The notes beneath the pieces are model-generated. The model did not search any database. It was not told where the DNA came from and saw only the letters and a list, made by a program, of their open reading frames with translations. Below are positions 22,354-32,893 of a stretch of DNA of 64,000 bases, one piece after another. Made by a program: the position numbers and the translations under genes. This DNA is from Dryas octopetala (lineage: Eukaryota; Streptophyta; Magnoliopsida; Rosales; Rosaceae), in the NCBI GenBank assembly GCA_963921425.1, contig OY992834.1:6014001-6078000 (forward strand), read 5' to 3'. Positions within the stretch are counted from its first letter, which is position 1. Each line of letters starts with the position of its first letter.

Positions 22354-25300
22354 CTCCCTTCTAAGGCTTTGACTGATATCACTCCAAGATGATTCCTCAG
22401 CTCGTAGAATCTTTCTCTAGGAAGAGCCTTGGTGAAAATGTCAGCCAATTGTTCCTCACTCTTGCAATACAGTAACTCTATCTCTCCTTCATTAATGGCA
22501 TCTCTAATGAAATGGTACTTCCTCTTAATATGTTTGGACCTCTGATGAAAGACAGGATTCTTAGTCATAGCTATAGCTGAAGTATTGTCACACATAAGTG
22601 GGGCTGCTTCCATTTGTTCCTCACCAAAATCATGTAACACAAATCTCAACCATATGGCTTGTGTTGTTGCTTCTGCAGCACTGACATACTCAGCCTCTGC
22701 TGTTGATAATGCCACACTGTGTTGTTTCACAAATGCCCAAGAGAAAGCTCCACTTCCAAATGAAAATGCATAACCTGAGGTGGACTTCATGTCATCCTCA
22801 TCTCCTCCCCAATCACTGTCACAGTATCCTATTAGGATTGCAGCAGAGTCTTTCTTGTACTGAATGCCAAAATCCAGAGTTCCCTGTATGTATCTCAGCA
22901 CCCTTTTTGCAGTACCAAAGTGCTTCATTGTGGGACAATGCATGAATCGAGCTAAGAGGCTTGCAGCAAACATGATGTCTGGTCTTGTAGCTGTCAAATA
23001 GAGTAGGCTTCCCACCATTCTCCTGTATTGTTCTTCATTAGCTGGCTTGCTTCCATCATTCTTCTTGAGTTTATCAGTTGTTGCTAGAGGTGTAGAGACA
23101 GCCTTGCAGTCTCTCAAACCAAATTTTTCCAACAAACTTTGAGCATACTTCTTTTGATGAATGAAAATGCTCCCTTCTAATTGGATTACACCAATTCCTA
23201 GAAAGTGATGTAGCAGTCCCAAATCAGTCATCTCATACCTATTCATCATTTCTGCCTTGAAGTCTTCAAGCATGTTCATGCTACTGCCAGTATAGACTAT
23301 GTCATCCACATAAAGTGAGACAATGAGTGTTCCCTGGTTTTCTCTGTTCTTAACATAAAGAGTAGCTTCACTAGGGCTCTTCTCGAATCCACACTGCATC
23401 AGATATGTGTCTATGTTGCTGTACCAGGCCCTTGGTGCTTACTTTAGACCATAGAGAGCCTTGTGCAGCCTATAAACTTTGTCTTCCTGGCCTTTAACAG
23501 TGAAACCATCAGGTTGATCTACATAAACTTCCTCTTCTAACTCTCCATTTAGAAAGGCAGATTTGACATCTAATTGATAGAGCTTCCAACCCTTTTGAGC
23601 TGATAAAGCAATTAAGGTTCTAATGGTGTCAAGCCTTGCCACAGGGGCAAATGTTTCATTGAAGTCAATCCCTGGTTTTTGTGTATAACCTTTGGCCACT
23701 AACCTAGCCTTGTGCTTCTGTATTGACCCATCAAGGTTGAGCTTAGTCTTGAATATCCACTTTACACCAACAATTGGTTTGTTCCCTGGCCTATCAACCA
23801 GCTGCCAAGTTTGATTTTTCTCAATCATTTCAATTTCATTTTCCATAGCCTTATGCCATGCCTTGTCTTTTGCTGCTTCAATATAGGTTTCTGGTTCCAC
23901 AATGCTCATTTTACAGTGAGCAAATACTTCATCAAGACTCCTCCACTTCTTAGGTGTTGAGTCATATGTGCTTGCAAGGTCAATTTCAGTTGTTGCAGCA
24001 GGTGATGTGAGTGAGGTACTAGGACTTGGATTAGCATTAGGAGATGCAATTGGATTGAAGGGACTCTGTGAAGTTGGACACAAAGCTTCATGCTCATATT
24101 CAGTTTATGTGGTATGAGAATCCTCTTCATCACTCCAAGGAACAGATATGTATTCAATGGACTTTGAATCCCAATTCCACATTGCTGACTCTTCAAAAAT
24201 CACACTTCTAGAAACTATCACCTTATTGCTCTTGAGATCGAACACCCTATACCCTTTCTCTCTAGTTCCATATCCAACAAACATTCCTTTCTGACTTGTG
24301 TCATCCAGCTTGTGTCTCAATTGAGTAGGGATATGTGTATAACACATTGAACCAAAGATTCTCAAGTGCTTCACTCCTGGCTTCCTTCCACTGAAAACTT
24401 CAAATGGTGTTTGACCAATCAAGGCTCGAGTAGGGCATCTATTCAGAAGATACACAGCAGTGTTAACTGCTTCCCCCCAAAAATAAGTAGGTAGCTTCTT
24501 CTCTTGCAGCATAGCCCTTGCCATCTCCATAATTGTCCTATTCTTCCTCTCAGCCACTCCATTCTGTTGAGGAGAATAAGCAACAGTGAGTTGCTTTTCT
24601 ATTCCAAAGTCTTCACAAAACTTTTCAAACTCCATTGAGGTATACTCTCCCCCTCTGTCACTTCTAACTTTCTTTATTTTGTAACCACATTGAAGTTCCA
24701 CCATTGCTTTAAACTTTCTGAATACAGTGAATACATCTGACTTTTGTCTCAGAAAGTATACCCAGCACATTCTTGATTTGTCATCAATGAATGTGAGGAA
24801 ATACTTGTTTCCTCCCAAGGTTTCTGACATTGGTCCACAGACATCTGTGTGAACCAATTCTAGCAAATCAATAGCTCTAACAGTCTTCCCTTTATCAAAT
24901 GCTTCCCTGTGACTTTTGCTCAAAGCACATCCTTCACAAACATGCTCTCCTTTTGTGAGCTTTGGTAAGCCAATTACCATTTCTTTGTCCTGCAATTGCA
25001 GCATGCTCTCGAAATTCAAATGACCAAGTCTTTTATGCCATTTCCAGTTTGAACCAGTCACTGTGGCCTTCTTTGCCATCATTGGACATATGTCCTCGAG
25101 TACAAGTGGGAAACACCTATTCCCTTTCATTTGAACTGCTGCCACAGGAGTTTTCATACTCTTATCTTCATAAATGGTCACCATGTACTCACCAAATACC
25201 AGCCAATAACCATGCTCCACCATTTGTCCAACACTGAGAAGATTTTCATCCAGCCCTGGCACAATCATCACTTCTGTGATGTACCTTGTTCCTCCTTTGG

Positions 25301-26504
25301 TTTGCACAGGCAAGACTCCCTTCCCAGTTGATTCCACAATGTCTCCAGTCCCCATCTTTATTTTGCATTTCATACTTCTGTCAATGTTGATCAGAAGTGA
25401 CTCATGGTTAGTCATATGATTGCTGCAGCCACTATCTAAGTACCAAACACCTTGCTCTCTCTCCACAGAGGCTTTGTGGCATGCATAGAACATGGTGGCA
25501 GGCTCATGGACTTGGTTTGCATAATTAGCAACCTGTCCCTTCTTGTGTGGTTGATGGCAGTCCTTCATTACATGCCCAAACCTATCACAATTGTAGCATT
25601 TCACTTTTCCCTTGAACCAGCACTCTCCATAGTGAGCCTTATCACACACCTTGCACTTTGCCTTCCCAGTGTCACCTCCTGGTTTCAAATTAGATTGAAA
25701 CTTGTTATCCCATTTCTTTGATTTTCCCTTCCAACTCTTGAAGTTTCTTTTTCCCCCATCATGATTGTGAAATTTTGCTTGATTGTTCTGTCCTTTGGAG
25801 CCAACATTCATACTAGCAAAAGCCCTTTCCACCTTCTCATCATCTTCTTCATGCCTGCTTAGCCTTAACTCATAACTTTTGAGAGAGGCAAATACTTCAT
25901 TCACAGACACAGAATTTAAGTCACTAGTTCTTTCGAGCACCACACACATAGGATCATATACTTTAGTCACACTGATTAAGACCTTCTGCACCATTCTTTG
26001 TTGAGACAAGCATTCACCATATTTTTCCATTTGGTTAGTTAAATCAAAGAAACGAGTAGAGTATTCAGACAATGCTTCACTCTCCCTCATTCTCATGTAT
26101 TCAAATTCCTTCCTCAGACTTTGCAATTTAACTGACCTGGATTGTTCATCACCATGGTATTCTGTTTGTAGAAGATCCCAAGCTCCCTTGGCAGTGTCTT
26201 GGTTGATAATCCTAGAGAAAATCTCTTTGGATACAGCCCCTTGAATGATGCCCAATGCCTTTGCATCTTTCATATTCTGCTCCTCCATGTAAGCTTCCAG
26301 TTCATCCTCCTCATCGATGCTGGAGTCTCCTTCCTTCTTAGTCTTCTCCTTCTTCTTCTTTGCTTCTGGGATTGTAATCCCTTTTTCTACTAACTTCCAG
26401 ATGCCATGTGACTTGAAGATAGTCACCATGCGCACCTTCCAAAACTCATACTCAGTACCATCAAAAATGGGAGCTCGTAGCTCACCACTTCCAGACCCAG
26501 CCAT
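22338..26504 (-). pseudogene. Copia Gag-Pol polyprotein, two nonsense codons
   Basis: One continuous minus-strand frame from ATG 26504 to the stop at 22338, interrupted only by two in-frame TAA codons (24105-24107 and 23439-23441). Order: Gag domain (residues 1-270), CCHC knuckle KCYNCDRFGHVMKDC (303-316 for the C-to-C span), protease WYLDSGCSNHMT (DSG near 357), integrase zinc region and core (HTDVCGP, then SDRGGEY, then YSPQQNGVAERKNRT), RT ([15 protein letters not shown] near 23310), RNase H (ALSTAEAEYVSAAEA) and the HIKRKYHFIRD tail. The first stop falls in the linker after integrase. The second falls directly after the conserved LYGLK of RT and should abolish RT. No frameshifts were seen. 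The product is thus defective, although the element is recent. Confidence 0.93.
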
Positions 26505-26598
26505 GCCTAGATCTAGATGGATTTGTACCTCTGTTTTACTCTAGCTCACTCACACAGTACAACGCCTAGTCACAGAACCAACCTGGGCTCTGATACCA

Positions 26599-26960
26599 TG
26601 TTGGATTTGCTGTATATGGTGCCTGGAATGTAACCAGGAATAAAGGCTAAAAAGAGCAGAGAGTTACAGAGAGGGTTTTGGACAAAAATGAGAGAGGGAA
26701 GAAGAAGGTACACGCAAATGTCATGCTCTCTGGTATGCAAGATGCACACCCCAGCACACTATATTCCATTTCAGAAAATCAGTTATACAAAACGACATAG
26801 TAGCAGCCTTAAGACCGTTACCACACACACGAGCCTATGAGCTCTTACAGCAATGCAAACATCACCCTATGAGGCAATGCCAACTAAGCAATGACAAATT
26901 TAATTAACTAACTAAACAGAAAACTTGGATATCAGGCATAAGCCTTAATTAACTCTAATA
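26599..26960 (-). repeat. 5' LTR of the copia element
   Basis: 362 bp, followed on the minus strand by the Met-tRNA primer-binding site. It shows only three differences from the partner LTR, implying a recent insertion. Confidence 0.93.
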
Positions 26961-27155
26961 CATAGGACCATAACCATGAAAAATAAGCAGTAACCTGTCA
27001 CGAAAAAAAGTAAAAAAAGTAGTAACCACTATCTTTCTCAAAAATCAAAGAGTGAATTGGAGGCTCATCTTTGAGCTTACAATTAATTAAGCTCGATCTT
27101 CTTCCCCTTACCTCCAGTTTAAGAGCGTCACAGTACCCTTTCCAGGCTTATATAT
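26961..27155 (+). pseudogene. EXO70H leader remnant, coding region deleted (block B)
   Basis: From 26961 the text matches the EXO70H-2 leader at 44157-44316 (AGGACCATAACCATGAAAAA, then GTTTAAGAGCGTCACAGTAC). Just after CCTTTCCAGGCT, where the ATG should follow, it jumps to ATATATGAACTGAATTAATACT. This corresponds to 10255-10290 in block A, which lies 0.95 kb beyond EXO70H-1. The complete EXO70H coding region is gone from this block. Confidence 0.8.
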
Positions 27156-28111
27156 GAACTGAATTAATACTAGAGAAGTAGAAACAACCCCAATATTTTT
27201 ATTATCAAATTAATCTGACAGTGATGTTGTATTATTGATTCATATTCGATTTATAAGCCTAGCTATAGGCATATGAGACATTTTCAAATCCAATTCCAAT
27301 TACCATCCAGTCTAGTTTCAAAAGTAGGGTACAATACAAACGAGTTGAGCCAAGTTGAGCATCATGCCATCATGGTACTCACTATTCAGGTTTCATTTGA
27401 CTTAGAGAAGAATTTACCTATCCCTCATATGAGATCACATGATATCCTCCCCTCTCTCATTGGCTCTCTATCTTCTCTCACTTTTTTTCTTTTGCTCTCT
27501 CTTTCTCTCATATCTTGTCTCTATCTCTCTTTTCAAGGGGTGCCACATCACTACAATATGATAATATATATATAAGTTTTTTCCTTCGACTTAAAAGTGT
27601 ATGTCAAGCTTGAGCAAGCACTACAATAAATGTGAGCAAAGCTCACCTTCATTAGTTACACAAAAAGGGGTGACAATTGAAAAATAAGGAATAAGTGCCT
27701 CGATTTTAAAAAAAAAATGTGACAATTGGACAATACGGACTAAATTGTTCTTTATTGTCACCCCTTCCTGTGCAACCAAATGATAGTGGGCTTTGCTCAC
27801 ATTTCTTTTAGTGAAGTTAGCAAGTCGCAGTTATGCATTATCACTCCCTCTAAATAATTTGAGTGGGGAAGCTAGCTCAGACCATTTATGCTGTACACTC
27901 CGTCATGGACTCATGCGTTGCCTTCCTATTGAATGGCTGGTTTCCCACTGCCTACCTATAATCTTAATGAACACCGACTATTTGTAGTTAGATTTCCTTT
28001 TCATTAATTATCATAATTAAGCATCATTATTTCATCTTCATCTATTAATAAGATCACAATTGTTGAAGTTTTGCATGCAACTCATTTTACACTTCATATA
28101 TCTAAGTTGTA

Positions 28112-28115
<4 letters not shown>
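27156..28115. other. KCS-2 upstream region with two small insertions
   Basis: Parallel to 10270-10900 upstream of KCS-1. Relative to that copy there is an extra segment at about 27410-27592 bounded by GACTTA repeats, CT-rich, of unknown type, and a CACTA MITE at 27619-27813. The rest is the shared KCS upstream sequence (GAGTGGGGAAGCTAGCTC, TTTTGCATGCAACTCATTTT). Confidence 0.6.
27619..27813. mobile_element. CACTA-type MITE, 195 bp, AAG duplication
   Basis: The left end CACTACAATAAATGTGAGCA and the inverted right end CACTAAAAGAAATGTGAGCA begin with CACTA. AAG duplications flank it (27616-27618, 27814-27816). The KCS-1 upstream paralogue at about 10545 lacks it. Inner arms also pair (GGGGTGAC with GTCACCCC). 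CACTA (En/Spm) elements make 3-bp duplications. Confidence 0.85.

Positions 28116-28154
<39 letters not shown>
28115..28154 (+). repeat. (CT)n microsatellite in KCS-2 leader
   Basis: About 40 bp of CT ends 15 bp before the KCS-2 ATG. KCS-1 has a short interrupted version near 10875-10891, and KCS-4 has one at 55121-55153. It is conserved in position but variable in length. Confidence 0.9.
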
Positions 28155-28155
<1 letters not shown>

Positions 28156-28169
28156 AGCTAGCTAAGGCC

Positions 28170-29567
28170 ATGGAGGTGTTCACGGCAATGTGTCTACTGG
28201 CTCTTTTCTTTGCTTTCTCCTGCCTCTGCAAGTGGGTTCTCAAAAGGAGAGACCAGTCCTGCTATCTGCTGGCCTATGAATGCTACAAGGCCCCAGAGGA
28301 CATGAAGCTCAACACCGATTCCTGTGCAAAAATCGTCTTTCGGAACAAGAACCTGGGGTTAGAAGAATTCAGGTTCCTCCTTAAAACCATGGTCAATTCG
28401 GGTATTGGCGAAGAAACTTCTTCCCCAAGAAACATCATTGAAGGCAGAGAAAATTGTCCGACCCTAGCAGATGCATTGTCGGAGATGGATGATATCATCT
28501 TCGACACGCTTGACAACCTTTTTGCGAGGACTAAAGCAATTATTTCTCCGTCACAAATCGACATTCTTGTCGTGAATGTGTCCATGTACTCCCCTGCACC
28601 CTCTCTAACAGCTCGGATAGTAAACCGCTACAAGATGAGGCAGGACATCAAGACCTTCAACCTCTCCGGAATGGGCTGCAGTGCGAGCCTGATTTCCATT
28701 GATGTGGTGCAGAACTTGTTCAAAACCTACAAGAATGCAAATGCCATTGTTGTGAGCACGGAATCCATGGGTCCCAACTGGTACTGTGGCAAAGAAAAGT
28801 CCATGATGCTCACCAACTGTCTCTTTCGCACGGGAGGGTGTTCGATGCTGTTCACAAACAACAGAGGCCTACAGCACGAGGCCATGTTGAAATTGAAGTG
28901 TTTGGTACGAACCCATATTGGCTCGAAAGACGAGGCTTATGAATGTTGCATACAGCTAGAAGATGAGAAGGGATATCTGGGTTTTCGCCTTACCAAATAC
29001 CTGATAAAAGCAGCAACTCTGGCTTTCACTATGAACCTCCGAGTTCTGGTCCCAAAAGTGCTTCCACTGAGAGAAATACTTAGGTACCTGGTGGGCTCTA
29101 GGCTTCAGAACAGAAGTGGGTTGAATCTCAAGGCTGGAATAGAGCACTTCTGTATTCACCCTGGTGGAAGAGCAATCATAGATGGGATTGGTAAGAGCTT
29201 ATTGCTAAGTGAATATGATCTTGAGCCATCTAGAATGGCACTTCACAGATTTGGCAACACATCAGCTGCTGGCTTTTGGTATGCTTTGGGGTACATGGAG
29301 GCCAAAAGGAGACTTAGGAAGGGCGATAGGATTCTGATGAGTGGCTTTGGAGCTGGTTTTAAGTGCAGCAACATTGTTTGGGAGGTACTGAGGGACTTGG
29401 ATGATACCAATGTTTGGAAAGAGTGCATAGATAGTTACCCTCCTAATACACTAGTCAATCCTTTCATGGAGAAGTTCAGTTGGATCAATGATGAGTATCT
29501 AAGCTTTGTTAAGCTTGATGATGTACTACAATATTTGATGAGCTCAGCACTAAATGGAATGGACTGA
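28170..29567 (+). CDS. 3-ketoacyl-CoA synthase (KCS-2), KCS12/KCS19-like
   Basis: KCS enzymes condense malonyl-CoA with long-chain acyl-CoA on the endoplasmic reticulum, the rate-setting step of very-long-chain fatty acid synthesis for wax, cutin and seed lipids. This intronless frame has 465 residues. It has a short N-terminal hydrophobic anchor (residues 5-20), then CYLLAYECYK, FRFLLKTMVNSGIGEET, the catalytic Cys170 in NLSGMGCSAS, His330 in HFCIHPGGRAI and Asn363 in [10 protein letters not shown], equivalent to FAE1 Cys223, His391 and Asn424. The single short N-terminal segment and overall sequence resemble the KCS12/KCS19 group. An in-frame loss of 11 codons after NRSG, relative to KCS-4, removes a loop between core elements. 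All catalytic residues are present. The start has the same context as in KCS-1 and KCS-4. Confidence 0.92.
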   Translation: MEVFTAMCLLALFFAFSCLCKWVLKRRDQSCYLLAYECYKAPEDMKLNTDSCAKIVFRNKNLGLEEFRFLLKTMVNSGIGEETSSPRNIIEGRENCPTLADALSEMDDIIFDTLDNLFARTKAIISPSQIDILVVNVSMYSPAPSLTARIVNRYKMRQDIKTFNLSGMGCSASLISIDVVQNLFKTYKNANAIVVSTESMGPNWYCGKEKSMMLTNCLFRTGGCSMLFTNNRGLQHEAMLKLKCLVRTHIGSKDEAYECCIQLEDEKGYLGFRLTKYLIKAATLAFTMNLRVLVPKVLPLREILRYLVGSRLQNRSGLNLKAGIEHFCIHPGGRAIIDGIGKSLLLSEYDLEPSRMALHRFGNTSAAGFWYALGYMEAKRRLRKGDRILMSGFGAGFKCSNIVWEVLRDLDDTNVWKECIDSYPPNTLVNPFMEKFSWINDEYLSFVKLDDVLQYLMSSALNGMD

Positions 29568-29579
29568 GGGGTCAGTACG

Positions 29580-29607
29580 TACATTATGAATATACATTCA
29601 TAATGTA
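29580..29607 (+). repeat. Perfect 12-bp inverted repeat after KCS-2
   Basis: Same hairpin (TACATTATGAAT, loop ATAC, reverse complement) as after KCS-1, 13 bp past the TGA stop. It is not present after KCS-4. Confidence 0.85.
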
Positions 29608-29694
29608 AACTACGTTCAGTAATAAAGTTTAGATCAATGCATTATGAACTTATGTCATTTGTAGGATGTATTTAATAGAATAAGCCTATTAATA

Positions 29695-30166
29695 AGCTTC
29701 GTAGTGTAATTGTTGTAAACATGAACTTTCCCTTAAAAAGACACGAGGTTTTCTTTGCCTTGTCCCATAAAAAAGCAAAGAAGAATAGTAGCTTGTTATG
29801 TTGCACAAAGTAGCATCTGGTGCCAAGTACGTGAAGAAGAAACCATCTGTATCCACATTTATATATATATATCCTATAATATGCAAAATTTTAAACCCAC
29901 CTAGAAATAGTTATATCAGTACTTTGTCTGGTGATATCTATCAGTCCATCATCATAATCACCAAGCGTGCATCTGTCTATCCATATGTGCCTCGAATTTG
30001 GTTTTATTTGAAACCCATCAACATGATATATGTGCTCTGTCACCTTCAAACTCAAGGTTGCATGCAATTATGTGTTCACATTCCTTCAGTCTAACTGTCT
30101 GAGTCCCTTTGAATTCCTGTGAGCTTTATTCTGTGGCCTCGGCCATCAAGTGTCTTATAAGGTGAC
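29695..30166 (-). pseudogene. Pectate lyase remnant, block B
   Basis: The minus strand matches exon 3 (decayed GTRQRKPRV reading near 29720-29770) and most of exon 2 (29930-30166) of the intact gene at 46836-49230, with frameshifts and internal losses. Exons 1, 4 and 5 are missing. The KCS-2 3' flank is joined directly to it after deletion of about 0.4 kb that is still present after KCS-1 (12360-12765). Confidence 0.82.
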
Positions 30167-30508
30167 ACTCCGTTTGGTATCCTACTCAATTTTTTTTATC
30201 AAAAATTAAGATTTTTTTTTTTAAATGTGAGTTAATTTTCAAAATCAATTTTTAAAATTTGAAAACTTGTTTAGTATGAAATTTGAAAACAATTTTTAAA
30301 TTTTAGAAATAATGGCTGCTAAGAAAGAAGAAAGTGTAAACAAAATGAGAAAAACGATGTTTTATCGTTTTTAAAAAGAGATCTGTTTTTGAATTTTTTT
30401 CTAAAAACTATTTTTGAAAATAGTCTACCAAACATGTTTTTTTGACTAAAATATATATTTTTGTTTTTGAAAAAAAAAAGTTTTTGAATAGAATACCAAA
30501 CAAGCCCT
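30167..30508. mobile_element. hAT-like MITE, about 340 bp
   Basis: The inverted ends share GTTTGGTATNCTANTCAA (left near 30172, right near 30484-30503). The interior is rich in AAAATTT words and nearly self-complementary. The paralogues at 14300 and 48180 lack it. Some host bases appear lost at the site, so no clean target duplication is seen and the family is tentative. Confidence 0.6.
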
Positions 30509-31087
30509 TAGATTCTCATTTTCTCTACTTTTAATTCTTTTTGTATTTTTAAGTAAGTTGTGTTTCCTCAATGCAATTGCAGCAGTTGTTTATAAATATT
30601 CAACATTAATTAATTGTTGTAAAAACAGATGCATAACTTTGGTGTATGGAATCCAGTGAGACGCACCAAACTTAGCTGCAGCGTGTGCTGCTTCATTTCA
30701 CATCCTTGGACAATACTGGCAATTAGCAAATTCTAAAGTGTTTCTCTTTGCTGTATCTTCTTTTAAAGAAAAAGAGCTGCTATTTGCACACCCTTTTTTT
30801 CTAAACACCTCTTAATATTTTTTAAAATATAAAAGTTGTTTTTAATATACCTCTCTCATTACCAAAATACACCAATCTCATTAACTCACTAAATTTCTCC
30901 TTACACACCCACCCAACTCAAACACTACACATCCCACAAACACATCCCAACTACACACCCCACCCCACCCCAACCCAACCCAACCCAACCCAACCCAACT
31001 CAACTCCACCTCAACCCCACCTCTCAACCAACCAGCAAACACACACACACACACACGCATACACGTTACACACCCCACCTCCCAACC

Positions 31088-32893
31088 TGTAGAAGATTAT
31101 AAATAACACAGAGACAAACGCAGACAAAGCTTGAGGAGATGCAACAGGTAATGGATAAAGACCATTCTTACATGGGCCCTGAAAAAGACAACGACCAGAA
31201 GACAAGTCAGAAATAGAAAAGCCAGAAGGTCAAAAACAAAGCGAACAAAGTTATCTTGGTAAACTGAGCGACAGAAAGGAGATTATGCGCAATGTGAGGC
31301 ACATAGAAAACATTATTCAAATGAAAAGAAGAGGAACCAAGATGGAGGGGTATGTTACCAGTACTAGCTATAGAAAGATTGTCACCATTTCCAATAAAAA
31401 CAGCATGATTACCATTGTAAGGCGCAGGGTCCTGCAAAGCACTACCATTGTTGGTCATGTGGTGAGTCGCCCCAGTGTCAGGAAGCCAAAATTGATTAGA
31501 AGAAGTCGTCGGCTGAGAAACAGGGTAAGAGGCATGCAGACCTGCAAATGGAGAATCAGAATGAATGAAGCGATGAGGACACATTGGGAAGGTATGACCC
31601 GGAGTGCTACAGTAGGTGCACCTGGTAGCTTGTGGAGAAGCACCAAGAAGGCCAGAACCACTGGACGGTGGAGGAGCAGGAAGGGAGGGCGACGGCGGCT
31701 GCCACGGGACAGACCAAGATGGCTGCTGCGGAGAGGGAGAGGCTATCTGGCTGTTGGTGCGACGAAGCGGACTGAGAACCCAAAAACTGCTGCCAGTGTC
31801 TGCGACCACGCCCACGCTAGCCGCGACAACGATGCCAGCCACGGCCGCCACCACGACCACCACGCCAGGAACTGCCACGACCACCACCAGAGTAAACGGA
31901 GGGAGAAGCACCAGTGGAATTGGAGAAGAAGGACGGTCGGGGTTGATGAGCAGCAAGTAACGCTTGAGACGCCATGGTCGAGGAAAGCAAAAGAGATTGG
32001 GCCTCAAAAGAGAGGAGCCGAGCACGAAAATCGAGAAACATGAGAAGCGGGGGAGAGTTCAAAATAGCAGTAACAAGCATATCATAGTCCGGACCAAGAC
32101 CACGAAGAATACCGTCACCAAGTCATCATTCGAAACTGGTTGGTGGATAGCATCAAGCACATCAGAAAAGGATTTGGCATGCTGAAGATACTCAGATATA
32201 GAGCGAGTACCCTTTTGCAACCCCATAAGTTGAAAACGAAGGTTGGCTGCATTCGCAATAGAAATTTGCAAAAAGTGTTGTTTGAGACAATCCCATATAG
32301 CCTTAGCAGTTGAATGACCAACAGTCATAGCAAGAATGGGCTCGAAAAGGGTGGAATTAAGATAGCTAACCACCAACTGCTCATTCTGAAACCATGTAGG
32401 ATAAGCAGGATTAGGTTGAATAGGGTGACCATCATTGGAAGGAAGAAGAGCCAAAGGAGCCTCACAAGTACCATCCACATACTTCCAGAGACCATGACCC
32501 ACAAGAAACGGGCGTAGAAGACTCTCCCAAATTAGATAATTGCTTTCAGTGAGTTTGAAGAAGTGACCTACATTCGGGCCAGGTAAGGAGAGAGGAGCAG
32601 TAGCCGAGAGAGAAGGAATAAGGTCGGAGGAGGCTGAAGTCGTCATGGGAAGAAGAAAAGAGAAAATAAAAAGAGAAAGAGGCAAGGGTTTAGTTCGTGA
32701 GAACCTCTGATACCATGTAGAAGATTATAATTGAATGGCTTATCTTTATTGATCATATTTATACAAGAGAGAGACTTGGTTTACAAGAAATCAGAAACAC
32801 AATATACAAGGAATCCTAAGGGAACACAACTAGAAGACTAGTCGAGTAAGGAATCCTTGAGTGCCAAGGGAACTTGCTTAACACAACCCAACA
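31088..32893 (-). mobile_element. Truncated Ty1/copia element nested in the Mutator-like element
   Basis: Minus-strand orientation. The 5' LTR is 32716-32893 (TG..CA ends), followed by the Met-tRNA primer site TGGTATCAGAG (32705-32715) and then gag and protease. The frame breaks off early in the pre-integrase region. Only the last 15 bp of the 3' LTR remain (31088-31102, TGTAGAAGATTATAA on the plus strand). Flanking pentamers CAACC and CTACC differ by one base. The element thus lost most of pol and nearly all of its 3' LTR. Confidence 0.85.
31110..32646 (-). pseudogene. Copia gag-protease remnant, frameshifted
   Basis: ATG at 32646. Gag-like text includes FKLTESNYLIWESLLRPFL and KGTRSISEYLQHAKSFSDVL. 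A frameshift near 32110 and another near 31850 break it. Later come a CCHC knuckle CTYCSTPGHTFPMC and a protease motif FWLPDTGATHHMTNN, followed by a third shift near 31250 and then LFQGPCKNGLYPLP of the pre-integrase region. No integrase core, RT or RNase H is present. Lineage differs from the full-length copia at 22-27 kb (DTG rather than DSG, glycine-arginine-rich linker). Confidence 0.85.

Larger units (their letters stand above)
21992..26960 (-). mobile_element. Full-length young Ty1/copia retrotransposon (4,969 bp)
   Basis: The element reads on the minus strand. Two LTRs of 362 bp each (21992-22353, 26599-26960) differ at only three positions that I could find. CATAG duplications flank it (21987-21991, 26961-26965), and the paralogous site at about 44152-44161 has a single CATAG. 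A primer-binding site, TGGTATCAGAGCCC, complementary to initiator Met tRNA, abuts the 5' LTR at 26585-26598. A purine tract AGAAGGGAG precedes the 3' LTR. Gag, protease, integrase, RT and RNase H follow in copia order. It lies in what was the EXO70H leader in block B. Confidence 0.96.

Noticed and set aside
31285-32043. 252-codon plus-strand frame rich in R, H and T
   Set aside because: Antisense to the copia gag-protease remnant. The bias comes from the opposite strand's glycine/proline-rich coding.
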